From positions 558,001 to 622,000 of the forward strand of contig NZ_JAHKRM010000001.1 of the NCBI RefSeq assembly GCF_019396345.1: a stretch of DNA of 64,000 nt. The letters are read 5' to 3'. Source of the stretch: Nonomuraea guangzhouensis. Lineage in GTDB: Bacteria; Actinomycetota; Actinomycetes; Streptosporangiales; Streptosporangiaceae. This document shows, piece by piece, positions 53,255 through 62,843 of this stretch (position 1 is its first letter; every line of letters begins with the position of its first letter). The translations under genes were made by a program, and so were the position numbers. The notes under the pieces are model-generated. The model ran no database searches and was not told the DNA's origin. It worked only from the letters and a program-made list of their open reading frames with translations.

Positions 53255-53616
53255 CAGGCGTGCCCTTCTTGTGTGTGAGCGGTCTGCTTGGCGTGGGCGG
53301 CCTGGGATCCGATTTCGACGCAGAGCACGCCGCCGATGACCAGGCCGATGCCGAGAGCCATGACCCCGGTCAACGGGTCACCGAAGATGATGGTGGCGAG
53401 GATGGCGGTCAGGGCGACGCCGACGGCGGCCCAGATGCCGTAGGCGACGCCGACACCGACACCGAGCCGTAGCACGTAGGTCAGGGCGGCGAAAGCGCTG
53501 ATATAACCAGCCGCGACGAGCGCGTACCAGCCGGGATGGTCCACGGCCGCGCGCAGCGACAAGGTCGCGGTGACTTCCAGGAGAATCGCCGCGGTGAGCA
53601 GCAGCCACTTGTTCAT
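53254..53616 (-). CDS. SMR-family efflux subunit B
   Basis: 120 residues, four helices, with the conserved Glu14 (AAILLEVTATLSLRAA) and GVAYGIWAAVGVALTAI. The C-terminal tail has extra histidines (AAHAKQTAHTQEGHA), a possible metal contact. ATG overlaps the TetR stop by one base, so repressor and both pump subunits form one operon. Confidence 0.93.
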   Translation of the reverse strand: MNKWLLLTAAILLEVTATLSLRAAVDHPGWYALVAAGYISAFAALTYVLRLGVGVGVAYGIWAAVGVALTAILATIIFGDPLTGVMALGIGLVIGGVLCVEIGSQAAHAKQTAHTQEGHA

Positions 53617-54161
53617 CAGTCGGTCTCGTCTTCCAGGAGATTGTCGATGAAGGTTGCCAACAGCACCCGGTCTGGCTCGGCCGGGGCGAACACGCCGGTG
53701 GCGGCGGCGATCCAATAGCCGTCGGCCGCCAGCCGAACCACGGTGAGCCGGGCACGGGTGGCCGGTGAAAGGTCGTCGGGCAGGGTCAGCCAAGGTTGCA
53801 GCCGCCGCACCCAGGCGTCGGTGAGCGCGTCGCGGTACATCGCATCGAAGTAGATCGCGAACTCAGCTTGGTCGTGGCGTTCGGTCAGTGAGACCTGCGC
53901 GTAGGCACGGATCCGCTCGGTGGCCGACGCGGTCGCCAGCGGCTTGTCAAGGCGGTCGAGCAGCATCTGTTCCCAGCGGGCGGCGACGTGGTCGACCACC
54001 GCCAGCATCAGCGTCTCCTTGGTCGGGAAGTGATACATCAACCCCGGCTTGGTCAGCCCGACCTGCTTGGCGGCCCCATCCAGGGTGATCGAGCCACCCC
54101 CTTGCGCCCGGAGCAGCTCTAGCGCGCCGTCGATGATGCGTTGCTTTCCGTCTCTTGCCAT
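53616..54161 (-). CDS. TetR-family repressor of the SMR pump
   Basis: 181 residues. N-terminal HTH (about 5-50: KQRIIDGALELLRAQGGGSITLDGAAKQVGLTKPGLMYHFPTKETLM) and an all-helical ligand domain. First gene of the operon with the two SMR subunits, each overlapping the next. A perfect inverted repeat directly upstream of the start is the probable operator, so it should repress its own operon until a pump substrate binds. Confidence 0.93.
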   Translation of the reverse strand: MARDGKQRIIDGALELLRAQGGGSITLDGAAKQVGLTKPGLMYHFPTKETLMLAVVDHVAARWEQMLLDRLDKPLATASATERIRAYAQVSLTERHDQAEFAIYFDAMYRDALTDAWVRRLQPWLTLPDDLSPATRARLTVVRLAADGYWIAAATGVFAPAEPDRVLLATFIDNLLEDETD

Positions 54162-54167
54162 GGCCTT

Positions 54168-54191
54168 ACTTTACCTTCCGGTTGGTAAAGT
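54168..54191. promoter_or_regulatory. TetR operator of the SMR efflux operon
   Basis: ACTTTACC and GGTAAAGT, perfect 8-bp inverted arms with an 8-base spacer, beginning seven bases before the repressor's start codon on the minus strand. Confidence 0.8.
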
Positions 54192-54719
54192 AGGCAAGCG
54201 ACGCGGAACCGCGAGCACTTGGCCCTCAACTCCTGATCTTGTGAAAACTAGCGGTACAGCTGGTCAGAGGGCATGGCCGCTCCTCCTTCGCGTATTGCGG
54301 TCCGCGCGCTGGTCGGGGAGACCAGTGTCCCCGGCCACCGGATAGTCACACGGCCGCGGCCAACGCCTCGCTCGCCGTCTTCACCGAGTACGTGAGCGAA
54401 TCGAGCAGCGGCACCGGCAGTGCCCTTGCCCCCAGGCCGGAGGACGCCACCAGGTCGGTCAGCGCCTGGCGGTGACCTCGCCCGCGCCACCGCCGTCACC
54501 GATGCCCCCATGCAGCGGGTCCGGCTGGAGACGGCTGACGGGCACATCCAGCTTTCCGACCGGGCCACCATGGATGATGGGCTGATGATCCTCGACCGTG
54601 CCGCACGCGAAGCCGCGCAGCAAGGGCTCGCACACCAACTGCGCAGCATCGAGGGCATCCAGCCGACCATCCAGGGGGAGATCCGTCTCCCTCTGCCACG
54701 GCGATCAGGGAGCAGCCAC
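54192..54719. other. Gap with coding-like fragments
   Basis: No complete gene. A plus-strand stretch near 54346-54470 reads AAANASLAVFTEYVSESSS before a stop, and 54510-54719 stays open into the YdcF frame as MQRVRLETADGHIQLSDRATMDDGLMILDRAAREA..., which has coding-like composition. These may be remnants of older genes or a longer N-terminus of the next gene. Confidence 0.4.
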
Positions 54720-55388
54720 GTGAGCGTCAAGCAGCAGGTCCTCACCGAAGAGCAGTGGGGGTACGCCCGCACGATCTGGGACTACCACCAGATGCACCAC
54801 GACCTGCGCCGCTGTGATGTCGCCATCGGTCTGGGCAGCCACGATCTGGGAGTCGCGCGTGCGGCGGTCCAGCTGTACCGCGCCGGGTGGTTCCCGCTGC
54901 TCGTCTTCTCCGGTGCCACCAGCCCCACCACCGCGGCCCGCTTCCCCCGCGGCGAGGCCGTCCACTACCGCGAGCACGCGCTGGAACTCGGCGTGCCCGA
55001 CAAGGCGATCCTGCTGGAGCCGAACGCGACCAACACCGGCCAGAACATCGGCCTGTCCCGCCAGGTGCTGGCCGATGCGGGTATCCAGCCTGGTTCGGTG
55101 CTTCTGATCTCGAAGCCGTACATGGAGCGCCGGGCGTATGCCACGGCGCGGAAGGTGTGGCCCGAGGTCGAGGTGGTGTGCGCCTCCGAGCCGCTGGAGC
55201 TGGACGACTATGTCAGCTCGATCGGCGATCCGAAACTGGTCATCGACATGCTCGTCGGCGACCTCCAGCGCGTGATCGAGTACCCCAAGCTCGGCTACGC
55301 CATCGAGCAACCCGTCCCAGGAGAGGTCCATGACGCCTACCAGGCGCTTCTCCGCGCCGGATTCGACAGCAGGCTTCTTACGCCCTGA
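54720..55388 (+). CDS. YdcF/DUF218-family protein
   Basis: 222 residues from GTG 54720 (AGGGAG upstream). The DUF218 fold is evident: CDVAIGLGSHDLGVARAAVQLYRAG, PLLVFSGA, FPRGEAVHYREHALELGVPDKAILLEPNATNTGQN, and SVLLISKPYMERRAYATARKVWP. YdcF proteins bind S-adenosylmethionine-like ligands or act on sugars and envelope precursors; the precise role is unknown. No membrane segment, unlike SanA/ElyC. Followed by, and overlapping the possible start of, a frameshifted WbqC gene. Confidence 0.85.
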   Translation: MSVKQQVLTEEQWGYARTIWDYHQMHHDLRRCDVAIGLGSHDLGVARAAVQLYRAGWFPLLVFSGATSPTTAARFPRGEAVHYREHALELGVPDKAILLEPNATNTGQNIGLSRQVLADAGIQPGSVLLISKPYMERRAYATARKVWPEVEVVCASEPLELDDYVSSIGDPKLVIDMLVGDLQRVIEYPKLGYAIEQPVPGEVHDAYQALLRAGFDSRLLTP

Positions 55389-55935
55389 CCCGCCGTACGG
55401 TGAGGTGTGCGCCATCCACCAGCCCAACCTCTTCCCTCGGCTCGCGACCCTGACCAAGCTGTTCACCGCCGACTATTGGATCGTCCTGGACGACGTGCAG
55501 TTCGCCCGCAGGGACTACCAGCACCGCGCGCGCCTCGCCCCGCTCGACGGCTCGCGGCTGCCGCAGTGGCTCTCCCTTTCCACCCATCTGCCATACGGCC
55601 GCTCCACCACCATCCGCGGAGCACGCCCGGCTGATCCCACCCGCTGCCAGCGCCGCGTCGCCCAACTCCTCGCTGACCACTACCGGAACAGCGCCTACTG
55701 GCCGCCGTTCAAGCGGCGGCTCGAAACCGTGCTCGCCGCGTTCGAGAGCACGGACCGGCTGGCGGACGTGACGGAACTGTCTACTCGCCTGCTGCTGGAG
55801 GAGGGTCAGGTGGCCGGGGCGAGTCCTGCGCAGCAGTGATCTGCTCGCACAGGGCGAACGCTCGCAGCGGCTGGCCGACGACCCGGGCATAGCCGTAGTC
55901 CACGAACCTCGTGGTATCGAAAGCTCACGCCATGA
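55330..55935 (+). pseudogene. WbqC-family gene, frameshifted and truncated
   Basis: The first part encodes VCAIHQPNLFPRLATLTKLFTADYWIVLDDVQF...WLSL..., the start and middle of a WbqC-like protein (usual length about 230). The frame ends after LSTRLLLEEGQ with a stop at 55839. In another frame the continuation is visible: GRVLRSSDLLAQGERSQRLAD, the family's next segment. A frameshift near 55790-55800 therefore splits the gene, and the end after RLAD is replaced by unrelated sequence. GTG 55405 is the likeliest original start. Either real decay or a sequencing indel. Confidence 0.7.
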
Positions 55936-56252
55936 CAAGGGTTACGAGAACCACTTTCGAGACTGGCCGACCTGCGGGGATGTCGCTGCCACCTGTGCGC
56001 CCGGGTTGCGTCTTGAAAGTATGGAATCGAGACGAGTAGAGCCCTGTCACCCAGGGTGACGCATAGCCAGCGACGGGTGGTCAGTTGATTCCGATGACAA
56101 GAGCGTTGCGGGCGATCAGGCGGTGACTGAACGGATCTGGATAGTCTCAGGCAGACATAGGCGAGAGGCTCAGCGACCGTCCGTGAAAGCAGCAAGGCAC
56201 TTCGGGCAAGAAGGGGCGACCATCGTTCACTTGACCCAGCGGAGACGCCTGC
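55936..56252. other. Intergenic region with a perfect palindrome
   Basis: Lower GC, no gene. GTCACCCAGGGTGAC at 56046-56060 is a perfect 15-base palindrome about 190 bases before the ECF sigma start. The sigma promoter is expected between there and 56252, but I cannot define it. Confidence 0.5.
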
Positions 56253-56804
56253 ATGGCCGTTCCACCTGACCTGGCCGACCCACCCGATCTACGGGTGGAC
56301 TTCGAGCAGATCTTCAACGCGCACTTCTCCGAAATCCACCGCTACATCGCCAGGCGGTTGTCCGACGACGTCGCCGACGACCTGGCCGCCGAGGTGTTCC
56401 TGGCGGCCTATCGGGGCGGCTACGAAGCCTCGCGCGGCGGGGTGCGTCCGTGGCTGTACGGCATCGCCACCCACCTCATCTCACGGCACCGCCGTACCGA
56501 GATCCGCAGATGGAAGGCGCTCAGCCGGACGGCTGAGCGCGCCGAGCACAGTCCCGAGGACGCAGTCCTGGCCCGCGTGGCCGCGGACCAGCTGACCGGC
56601 AAGCTGGCGGGGGCGCTAGCCGGACTCAACCGCGGAGACCGCGACGTCGTGCTGCTGAGCGTGCTGGGCGACCTCAGCCACGCCGAGGTCGCCGCCGCCC
56701 TTCAGATCCCGGCGGGGACGGTCGCCTCCCGGCTCAACCGCGCCCGCAAGCAGCTCCGCAAGGCACTCGGCGATGTCAACCCTTTGGAGGAGACCCATGG
56801 ATGA
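56253..56804 (+). CDS. ECF-type sigma factor
   Basis: 183 residues: region 2 (about 17-85: FEQIFNAHFSEIHRYIARRL, DDLAAEVFLAAYRGGYEASRGGVRPWLYGIATHLISRH) and region 4 (about 115-170: LAGLNRGDRDVVLLSVLGDLSHAEVAAALQIPAGTVASRLNRARKQLR). GGAG is eight bases before the ATG. The following CU044_5270-family gene overlaps its stop, the usual arrangement for this sigma group, and is the presumed regulator. Confidence 0.93.
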   Translation: MAVPPDLADPPDLRVDFEQIFNAHFSEIHRYIARRLSDDVADDLAAEVFLAAYRGGYEASRGGVRPWLYGIATHLISRHRRTEIRRWKALSRTAERAEHSPEDAVLARVAADQLTGKLAGALAGLNRGDRDVVLLSVLGDLSHAEVAAALQIPAGTVASRLNRARKQLRKALGDVNPLEETHG

Positions 56805-57969
56805 GCTGAGCCTCCTGGCAAGGTCGCTGCCTGACGCTTCGCCACCCCCGGCGGAGGTGGTCGAGAAGGCCCGCGCTCTGCTGTCCGCCGCCCAGCACGA
56901 GCCGGTACGGCTCGGCAGAGCGAATCGGCGTGGCCTCGCCTGGGGATGGACCCTCGGAGCGGCCGCAACAACGATCGCCGTCGTCATGGCCGTCGTCACG
57001 CTGGTGTCGAACGTGACCGCTGTTCCCGCACCGGTGCTCGCGCCCGCAGCCGGCAACGATGCCCTGCTCCGGCTGGCGGACCAGATCGCGAAACTGCCGG
57101 ACGAGCGCGGCGCCTACTGGCGCAGGCCGCTACTCAACAATGAGCTGATGAGGGTCCGGGCGGGCGGCGAAACGTTCAACGTCCTGTCCTCGTCACGAAT
57201 CGACCTCTGGCAACCGCGCGACCCCGGCGACCCCGTTCAGGGGGAGCAGTGGCAGCAATTCGTCCGTCCCGCCACCGAGGCCGACAAGCGTGCATGGCGG
57301 GCGGCGGGTTCTCCGGGCACGGTCCAGCGCGTGTGCACGCCGGGCGGCATGCCGGGCGGCTGCGCGAAGGTCCAGCTGCGGTCCAAGCCCTCTCAATGCG
57401 TGTACGCGCGCGCGGCCGAGCCGGGCGGCGTGCTCGGTGACAGACGGCTGGGCGAACTCACGCTGGCCGACCTCGCGGCGCTGCCCGCCGACGCCGAACA
57501 ACTCCGGGAGAAACTACGAACCTACTGGAAGACCCGAAAGGACAGCCAGCCCAAGGTCAGCTTCGAAGAATTCCTCGCCGACTCCTCCCACCTTCTGGAG
57601 CTCCCGGTCAAGCCCTCGGTCAGGGCAGCCGCCCTGCGTCTCCTCGCCGGCCTGCCGACGACCAAGGTGCGCGGCTCGATCACCGACCCTCTGGGACGTG
57701 CGGGAATCGAGGTCACCTTCACAAAGAGCGAGGGCTTCACCGCCGACTTCGGTACCGATGACGTGGCGGCGCAGCGGTATACCACCATCCTCGACCCGCG
57801 GACCGGCACCGTCTTGGCGGTAGACGTCGCGATCGCGGTCGAGAGCACGGAGGGGCTCGCCAAGGGGACGTTCATGGACTATCAGGCATGGGCGCCTGAG
57901 GCGGGCTGGACCAGCGAACGCCCCGAGCGGCCGCGCGGCTGCCGGTTCAGCGACCGTCCGCTCCCGTGA
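56797..57969 (+). CDS. CU044_5270-family membrane protein, partner of the ECF sigma factor
   Basis: 390 residues. Short cytoplasmic N-terminus with helices (MDELSLLARSLPDASPP...), one membrane helix at about 50-75, and a large extracytoplasmic domain: RLADQIAKLPDERGAYWRRPLLNNEL, LADLAALPADAEQLREKLRTYW, VRAAALRLLAGLPTTKVRGSITDPLGRAGIEV, and TTILDPRTGTVLAVD. This is the CU044_5270 layout, found next to ECF sigma factors in actinomycetes and thought to sense an envelope signal. ATG at 56797 has GGAGGAG upstream and overlaps the sigma gene by eight bases. Confidence 0.9.
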   Translation: MDELSLLARSLPDASPPPAEVVEKARALLSAAQHEPVRLGRANRRGLAWGWTLGAAATTIAVVMAVVTLVSNVTAVPAPVLAPAAGNDALLRLADQIAKLPDERGAYWRRPLLNNELMRVRAGGETFNVLSSSRIDLWQPRDPGDPVQGEQWQQFVRPATEADKRAWRAAGSPGTVQRVCTPGGMPGGCAKVQLRSKPSQCVYARAAEPGGVLGDRRLGELTLADLAALPADAEQLREKLRTYWKTRKDSQPKVSFEEFLADSSHLLELPVKPSVRAAALRLLAGLPTTKVRGSITDPLGRAGIEVTFTKSEGFTADFGTDDVAAQRYTTILDPRTGTVLAVDVAIAVESTEGLAKGTFMDYQAWAPEAGWTSERPERPRGCRFSDRPLP

Positions 57970-58841
57970 CGGGCCGCCTCGGGCACGCACGTTCACCACC
58001 TTCCTTTCTGTCAGCGCCTGCGGGCGGCGGGATCGCGTCCGGCTTGTCCGCGCGCAAGCGCTTCTCCGGAGACACGCGCGGACAAGAGGTTTAGCGCACG
58101 ACCCGGTTCCGATGTATCAGCCCAAACCCCGTCACTACGGGTGACATGCGGCCATCGCCTGATCTCCTTCGATCTTGATCCTGCTACTCGAAGGATCACG
58201 CGATGGCCGTCGTCATTTCACGACGCCACGCTTATGGCCAGGCCAAACTCGTACACCACTCCCGTGGACGCAACCGTGGACGCCTTTCGCTGTGAGCGGT
58301 GAACATGCTGGGTGGCTCGTTGAAGCGCCGCCATCGACCTCAGTTCCTGCCCTTCAGCCCTCAACTCTCGCCTTGCCGAACGCTTGCCGCGCAGGCTGTG
58401 GCAGATACCTCGGCTCGGTCCTCCTTTCGGCGGTGAAGGCGTGAAGTCGCGCCCGGTGGATCACCGCATGCTTCGGGAAGAGCAGTCTCTGCCCACTCTT
58501 CCAAGGGCTCGCGCTCCCCGCAGGGGCGCTCTCATAGACGCTCTCGGTGATACGTACGATCTCGTCCCGCTCTGCTGGCAACTCGGCGTCGGATCCGTCT
58601 ATGGGGGCTACGGGTCGGGTGTATGTCGGGAGCGCACTGGAGGTGGGGGCTGGTTCACCCCTTCCGTGGGCGCAACCACTACTGGGTGCCGAACTTGGAC
58701 GCCGTTGTGGTCAGCTTTGGCGCGGCTTTCTTGATACTGAGCGATTGCCTGCTGAGGCTGGGTGGGCTCGCTCCGGTTAAGGGGCCGCTTGCGTTTGGGA
58801 GGCGCCCGAGCGATTAGCGAGGACGATGCTTTTGTGGGGGT
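57970..58841. other. Long region without a recognised gene
   Basis: Several short frames on both strands, none with a ribosome site, family match or consistent coding bias. GTCACTACGGGTGAC at 58131-58145 resembles the palindrome at 56046-56060, so similar sites flank the sigma unit. The segment 58750-58920 is purine-rich with a hairpin and looks like intergenic repeat DNA. Confidence 0.5.
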
Positions 58842-58864
58842 GTGGGGGGCGCTGAGCCCCCCAC
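58842..58864. terminator. Hairpin near the end of the liv operon
   Basis: GTGGGGGGC (58842-58850), loop GCTGA, GCCCCCCAC (58856-58864): a perfect 9-bp stem, 57 bases beyond the stop of the minus-strand binding-protein gene; likely terminates that operon. Confidence 0.7.
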
Positions 58865-58920
58865 TAGACGCAGCCCGAAGCCCATTGCGCGAAGCGCCCC
58901 CAAAGCGAAGGCCCATGCGT

Positions 58921-60186
58921 TCAGCCGGTCAACGGACCGAACTCCTTGCGGGTGTCGATGACGTCCCCGAACAGCTCCCACCGCTCACCCTTGAACTTCA
59001 TGAGCTGCATCGACTCGATCGGGAAGCCGTCACCGGCGGCGGTGTTCATCGTCACCCCGGGCAGCAGCATGCCGACCTGTACGTTGCTCAGACTGCGCAT
59101 AGCATCGCGCAGCCCTTCGCGCGTCGGGCACTTCGCCGCCGACATCGTCTTGGCGAAGGCGTCGGCCACCCCCCAGCCGTAAGCGAAGAACGGCACGTTC
59201 GGGTCGGTGCCCGGAGCGTACTGCTGCATCTTCGCCTTGTAGAGCTTCATCTCGGCGTCGTCGTTCCACGTCGGGTCCCGGGGATCCTTGTAGTAGGAGG
59301 AGGACACCACGCCCTGCACGTTCTCCAACCCCACGGGTTTGAGCACGGTGATCGAGGCGGAGACGTTGTTGAGGATGTGCAGCGGGTTCCAGCTCGTGTT
59401 CTTGGCGTCGGCGGCCAGTGCCTGGGAGGCGAACTTGGGTGTCGTCACGTTGAGGAACACGTCCGCCTTGGAGCCGGCCAGGTTGTGCATCTGGGGGTCC
59501 ACGCTCGGGTCGGTGACCTCGTAGCTCTGTTCGCCGACGACCGTGATCCCGCTGCCCTCGATGGCCCGCTTGAACCCGCCGAGCAGGTCCTTGCCGAAGT
59601 CGTCGTTCTGGTAGAGCACCGCGACCTTGGCATTGGGCTTGTCCTTCTTGAGGTACTGGGCGTAGATGCGGGCCTCGGAGATGTAGTTGGGCTGCCAGCC
59701 GATGGTCCACGGGTGCTGCGTGTCGGTGCCCCACTTCGAGGCGCCGGTCGCGACGAAGACCTGCGGCACCTTGTGCTGGTTGGTGTAGTCCCAGGTCGCC
59801 GTCGTCGAGGGGGTGCCCAGCGTTTGGAACAGCGCGAACACCTGCTCCTGCTCGACGAGCCGGCGGGCCTCCTCGACCGCCTTGGGCGGTTGGTAGCCGT
59901 CGTCGCGGACCACGAACTCGACCTTGCGCCCGCCGATGCCGTTCTTCTCGGCGTTGACGTAGTCGAAGTACGCCTTGATGCCCTTGGGGATGTCGCCGTA
60001 GGCGGAGGCGGGGCCCGAAAGCGGGTAGATGCCGCCGAGCTTGAGGCTCTTGTCGGTGATGCCGGTCGTCTGCTGGCCCTGGCACGGTCCCGACGCCGTC
60101 GTGCCCGTCTCGTTCCCGCCCCGCCCCCCGCAGGCCGCCACCGCGACCAGAAGCATCGCCGTACAGCCGACAACAGATACGCGCAT
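58921..60186 (-). CDS. livK: Branched-chain amino-acid-type ABC binding lipoprotein
   Basis: 421 residues. Signal with lipobox VAAC (Cys near 19), then a LivK/type I periplasmic-binding fold: LKLGGIYPLSGPASAYGDIPKGIKAYFDYVN, VEFVVRDDGYQPPKAVEEARRLVEQ, FQTLGTPST, NAKVAVLYQNDDFGKDLLGGFKRAIEG, and DVFLNVTTPKFASQAL. It is a LivJ/K-like member of the larger form, whose ligands range from branched-chain amino acids to amides and aromatic acids, so the substrate is open. Last gene of the operon, four bases after the LivM-like stop. Confidence 0.92.
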   Translation of the reverse strand: MRVSVVGCTAMLLVAVAACGGRGGNETGTTASGPCQGQQTTGITDKSLKLGGIYPLSGPASAYGDIPKGIKAYFDYVNAEKNGIGGRKVEFVVRDDGYQPPKAVEEARRLVEQEQVFALFQTLGTPSTTATWDYTNQHKVPQVFVATGASKWGTDTQHPWTIGWQPNYISEARIYAQYLKKDKPNAKVAVLYQNDDFGKDLLGGFKRAIEGSGITVVGEQSYEVTDPSVDPQMHNLAGSKADVFLNVTTPKFASQALAADAKNTSWNPLHILNNVSASITVLKPVGLENVQGVVSSSYYKDPRDPTWNDDAEMKLYKAKMQQYAPGTDPNVPFFAYGWGVADAFAKTMSAAKCPTREGLRDAMRSLSNVQVGMLLPGVTMNTAAGDGFPIESMQLMKFKGERWELFGDVIDTRKEFGPLTG

Positions 60187-60190
60187 GCCG

Positions 60191-61246
60191 TTACTCCTTC
60201 CGGAGGGTCTTCTTGATCGAGTACGCGGCGCGGCCCGCCAGCCCGGCCAGGCCGGTCGGGGCGACGTACATGACCGCGATGATGAGCAGGCCGAAGACGA
60301 CGCCGGGCGCGGCGTCGTTGACGCTCTGGGAGATGCTCGGCACGAACATCACGAACAACCCGCCCAGCAGCGGCCCCCAGAACGAGCCGAGGCCACCCAC
60401 GACGAGGCCCGCCAGCAGCGTGATCGAGAGCGTGACGCCGAACGAGTCCGGCGAGACGTACCCGATCACCCAGGTGTAGACGCAGCCCGCGATCCCCGCG
60501 AGCATCGCGCTCCAGGCGAAGGAGAGCGTCTTGTAGAACGACAGCCGCACGCCCATGACCTCGGCCGCCGCCTCGTTGTCCCGGATGGCGTGCAGCGCCC
60601 GGCCGACCCGCGAGCGCAGCAGGCCGCGGGTCACCAGGAACGCCGCGACGGCCACGGCCAGGGTGAGGAAGTACAGCCACTGGTCCTCGGCCAGCCCCGT
60701 CCACGTGGGCGGCTCCGGCTTGGCGAGTGTCAGGCCCATGGAGCCGCCGGTGACCGACTCGAACCGTTTGAGCAGCGGCCCGAGGAAGATCGCGATGGCC
60801 ATCGTCACCAGGGCCAGGTAGAGGCCGCGCAGCCGGACGGCGGGCACGCCGAACCCCAGCCCCAGCGTGAACGCCACCGCGGCGGCGACCGGCAGCGTGG
60901 CCGGGTAGGGCGAGTCCCAGCTGTGCAGCATGATGGCCGCGCTGTAGGCGCCGACGGCGAAGAAGGCGCCGTGCCCGAGCGAGATCTGGCCCGCGTGCCC
61001 GACGAGCAGGTTCAGGCCGAGCAGCGCCACCGCGTAGATCAGCACCATGGTGAACTGGAAGACCCGGAACGGCACCAGTTGGAAGGGCGCGTAGCAGGCC
61101 AGCACGAGCAGCACCGCGATGATGAGCCCACGCCAGTTCGCCGGGACCCGCCACCGCCGGGCGAGCCGTCCGCCGGACTCCTTCGCGACCGGTGAACCGG
61201 ACTCTTTCGCGACCGCCGAACCGGTCGCCTCCGCCGACTCGCTCAT
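60191..61246 (-). CDS. livM: Branched-chain amino-acid-type ABC permease (LivM-like)
   Basis: 351 residues. A cytoplasmic N-terminus with a repeated AVAKESG/PVAKESGG pair (about 10-25), then eight to nine membrane segments with LNLLVGHAGQISLGHGAFFAVGAY and the EAA-like loop LHAIRDNEAAAEVMGVRLSFYKTLSFAWSA. ATG overlaps the LivH-like stop (ATGA). Pairs with LivH to form the channel. Confidence 0.93.
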   Translation of the reverse strand: MSESAEATGSAVAKESGSPVAKESGGRLARRWRVPANWRGLIIAVLLVLACYAPFQLVPFRVFQFTMVLIYAVALLGLNLLVGHAGQISLGHGAFFAVGAYSAAIMLHSWDSPYPATLPVAAAVAFTLGLGFGVPAVRLRGLYLALVTMAIAIFLGPLLKRFESVTGGSMGLTLAKPEPPTWTGLAEDQWLYFLTLAVAVAAFLVTRGLLRSRVGRALHAIRDNEAAAEVMGVRLSFYKTLSFAWSAMLAGIAGCVYTWVIGYVSPDSFGVTLSITLLAGLVVGGLGSFWGPLLGGLFVMFVPSISQSVNDAAPGVVFGLLIIAVMYVAPTGLAGLAGRAAYSIKKTLRKE

Positions 61247-62124
61247 ACCCGCTCCACCACCGCTCGGCCGAACAGCCCCCGGGGCCGCAGCAGCAGGACG
61301 ACGAGGATGATGACCAGCGGCACTCCGATCTTCAGATCCGATCCGATGAAACCGACGTACGCCCCGGCGAGCGTCTCGGCCACGCCGACGATCAGGCCGC
61401 CCACGACCGCGCCCACCGGGCTGTCGAACCCGCCGAGCGTCGCCGCCGCGAACGCGTAGATGAGCACCCCGCCCATCAGGTTGGGATCCAGGAAGAGCAG
61501 CGGCGCCACCAGGACGCCGGACACCGCGCCCACCGTGGCGGCCAGCCCCCAGCCGAGCGCGAGCGTCCAGCCCACCCGGATGCCGACGAGCCGGGCGGAC
61601 TGCGGGCTGGACGCCACCGCCCGCATACCCAGCCCGATCTTGGTGTGCTGGAAGAGCAGGTACAGCAGCCCCATGACCACACCGACGACGCCGACGATGC
61701 CCAGCGTCGAGTACCCCACGCTGACGCCTCCGGCCGTGAGCGCGCCCTCGGGGAACGGGTTGGGGAAGTCTTTGATGAGGAACGACCAGATCCACCCGGC
61801 GGCGGCGTTCACGAAGATGAACAGCCCCACGGTGACGATCACCACGGTCAGCTCGGGAGCGCCTTCGACCGGCCGGATGATCACCCGTTCGATGAGCATG
61901 CCGCCCGCGAACGACACCACCAGCGTGATGACCAGCGCCAGCCAGAACGGCAGGCCGGCGGCGGTGAACTGCCAGGCGAGGTAGGTGGAGAACATCGCCA
62001 GCTCGCCCTGGGCGAAGTTGACGATGCCGGTGAACTGGTAGATCAGCACCAGGGCCAGAGCCAGGCTGGCGTAGATGGCGCCCGCGCCGAGCCCCTCGAC
62101 GACCTGCTGCAGGAAGCCGGCCAT
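61243..62124 (-). CDS. livH: Branched-chain amino-acid-type ABC permease (LivH-like)
   Basis: 293 residues, eight membrane segments; LALVLIYQFTGIVNFAQGELAMF near residues 23-45 is the LivH signature, and the EAA-type loop MRAVASSPQSARLVGIRVGWTLALGWGLAA lies near 166-195. GGFDSPVGAVVGGLIVGV is the usual end segment. Starts two bases after the LivF-like stop. Confidence 0.93.
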   Translation of the reverse strand: MAGFLQQVVEGLGAGAIYASLALALVLIYQFTGIVNFAQGELAMFSTYLAWQFTAAGLPFWLALVITLVVSFAGGMLIERVIIRPVEGAPELTVVIVTVGLFIFVNAAAGWIWSFLIKDFPNPFPEGALTAGGVSVGYSTLGIVGVVGVVMGLLYLLFQHTKIGLGMRAVASSPQSARLVGIRVGWTLALGWGLAATVGAVSGVLVAPLLFLDPNLMGGVLIYAFAAATLGGFDSPVGAVVGGLIVGVAETLAGAYVGFIGSDLKIGVPLVIILVVLLLRPRGLFGRAVVERV

Positions 62125-62126
62125 GG

Positions 62127-62835
<709 letters not shown>

Positions 62836-62843
<8 letters not shown>

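Noticed and set aside
58608..58916. A 102-codon minus-strand frame before the end of the liv operon
   Set aside because: It spans a hairpin terminator and repeat-like DNA, has no ribosome site and a low-complexity Ser/Ala/Pro-rich product.
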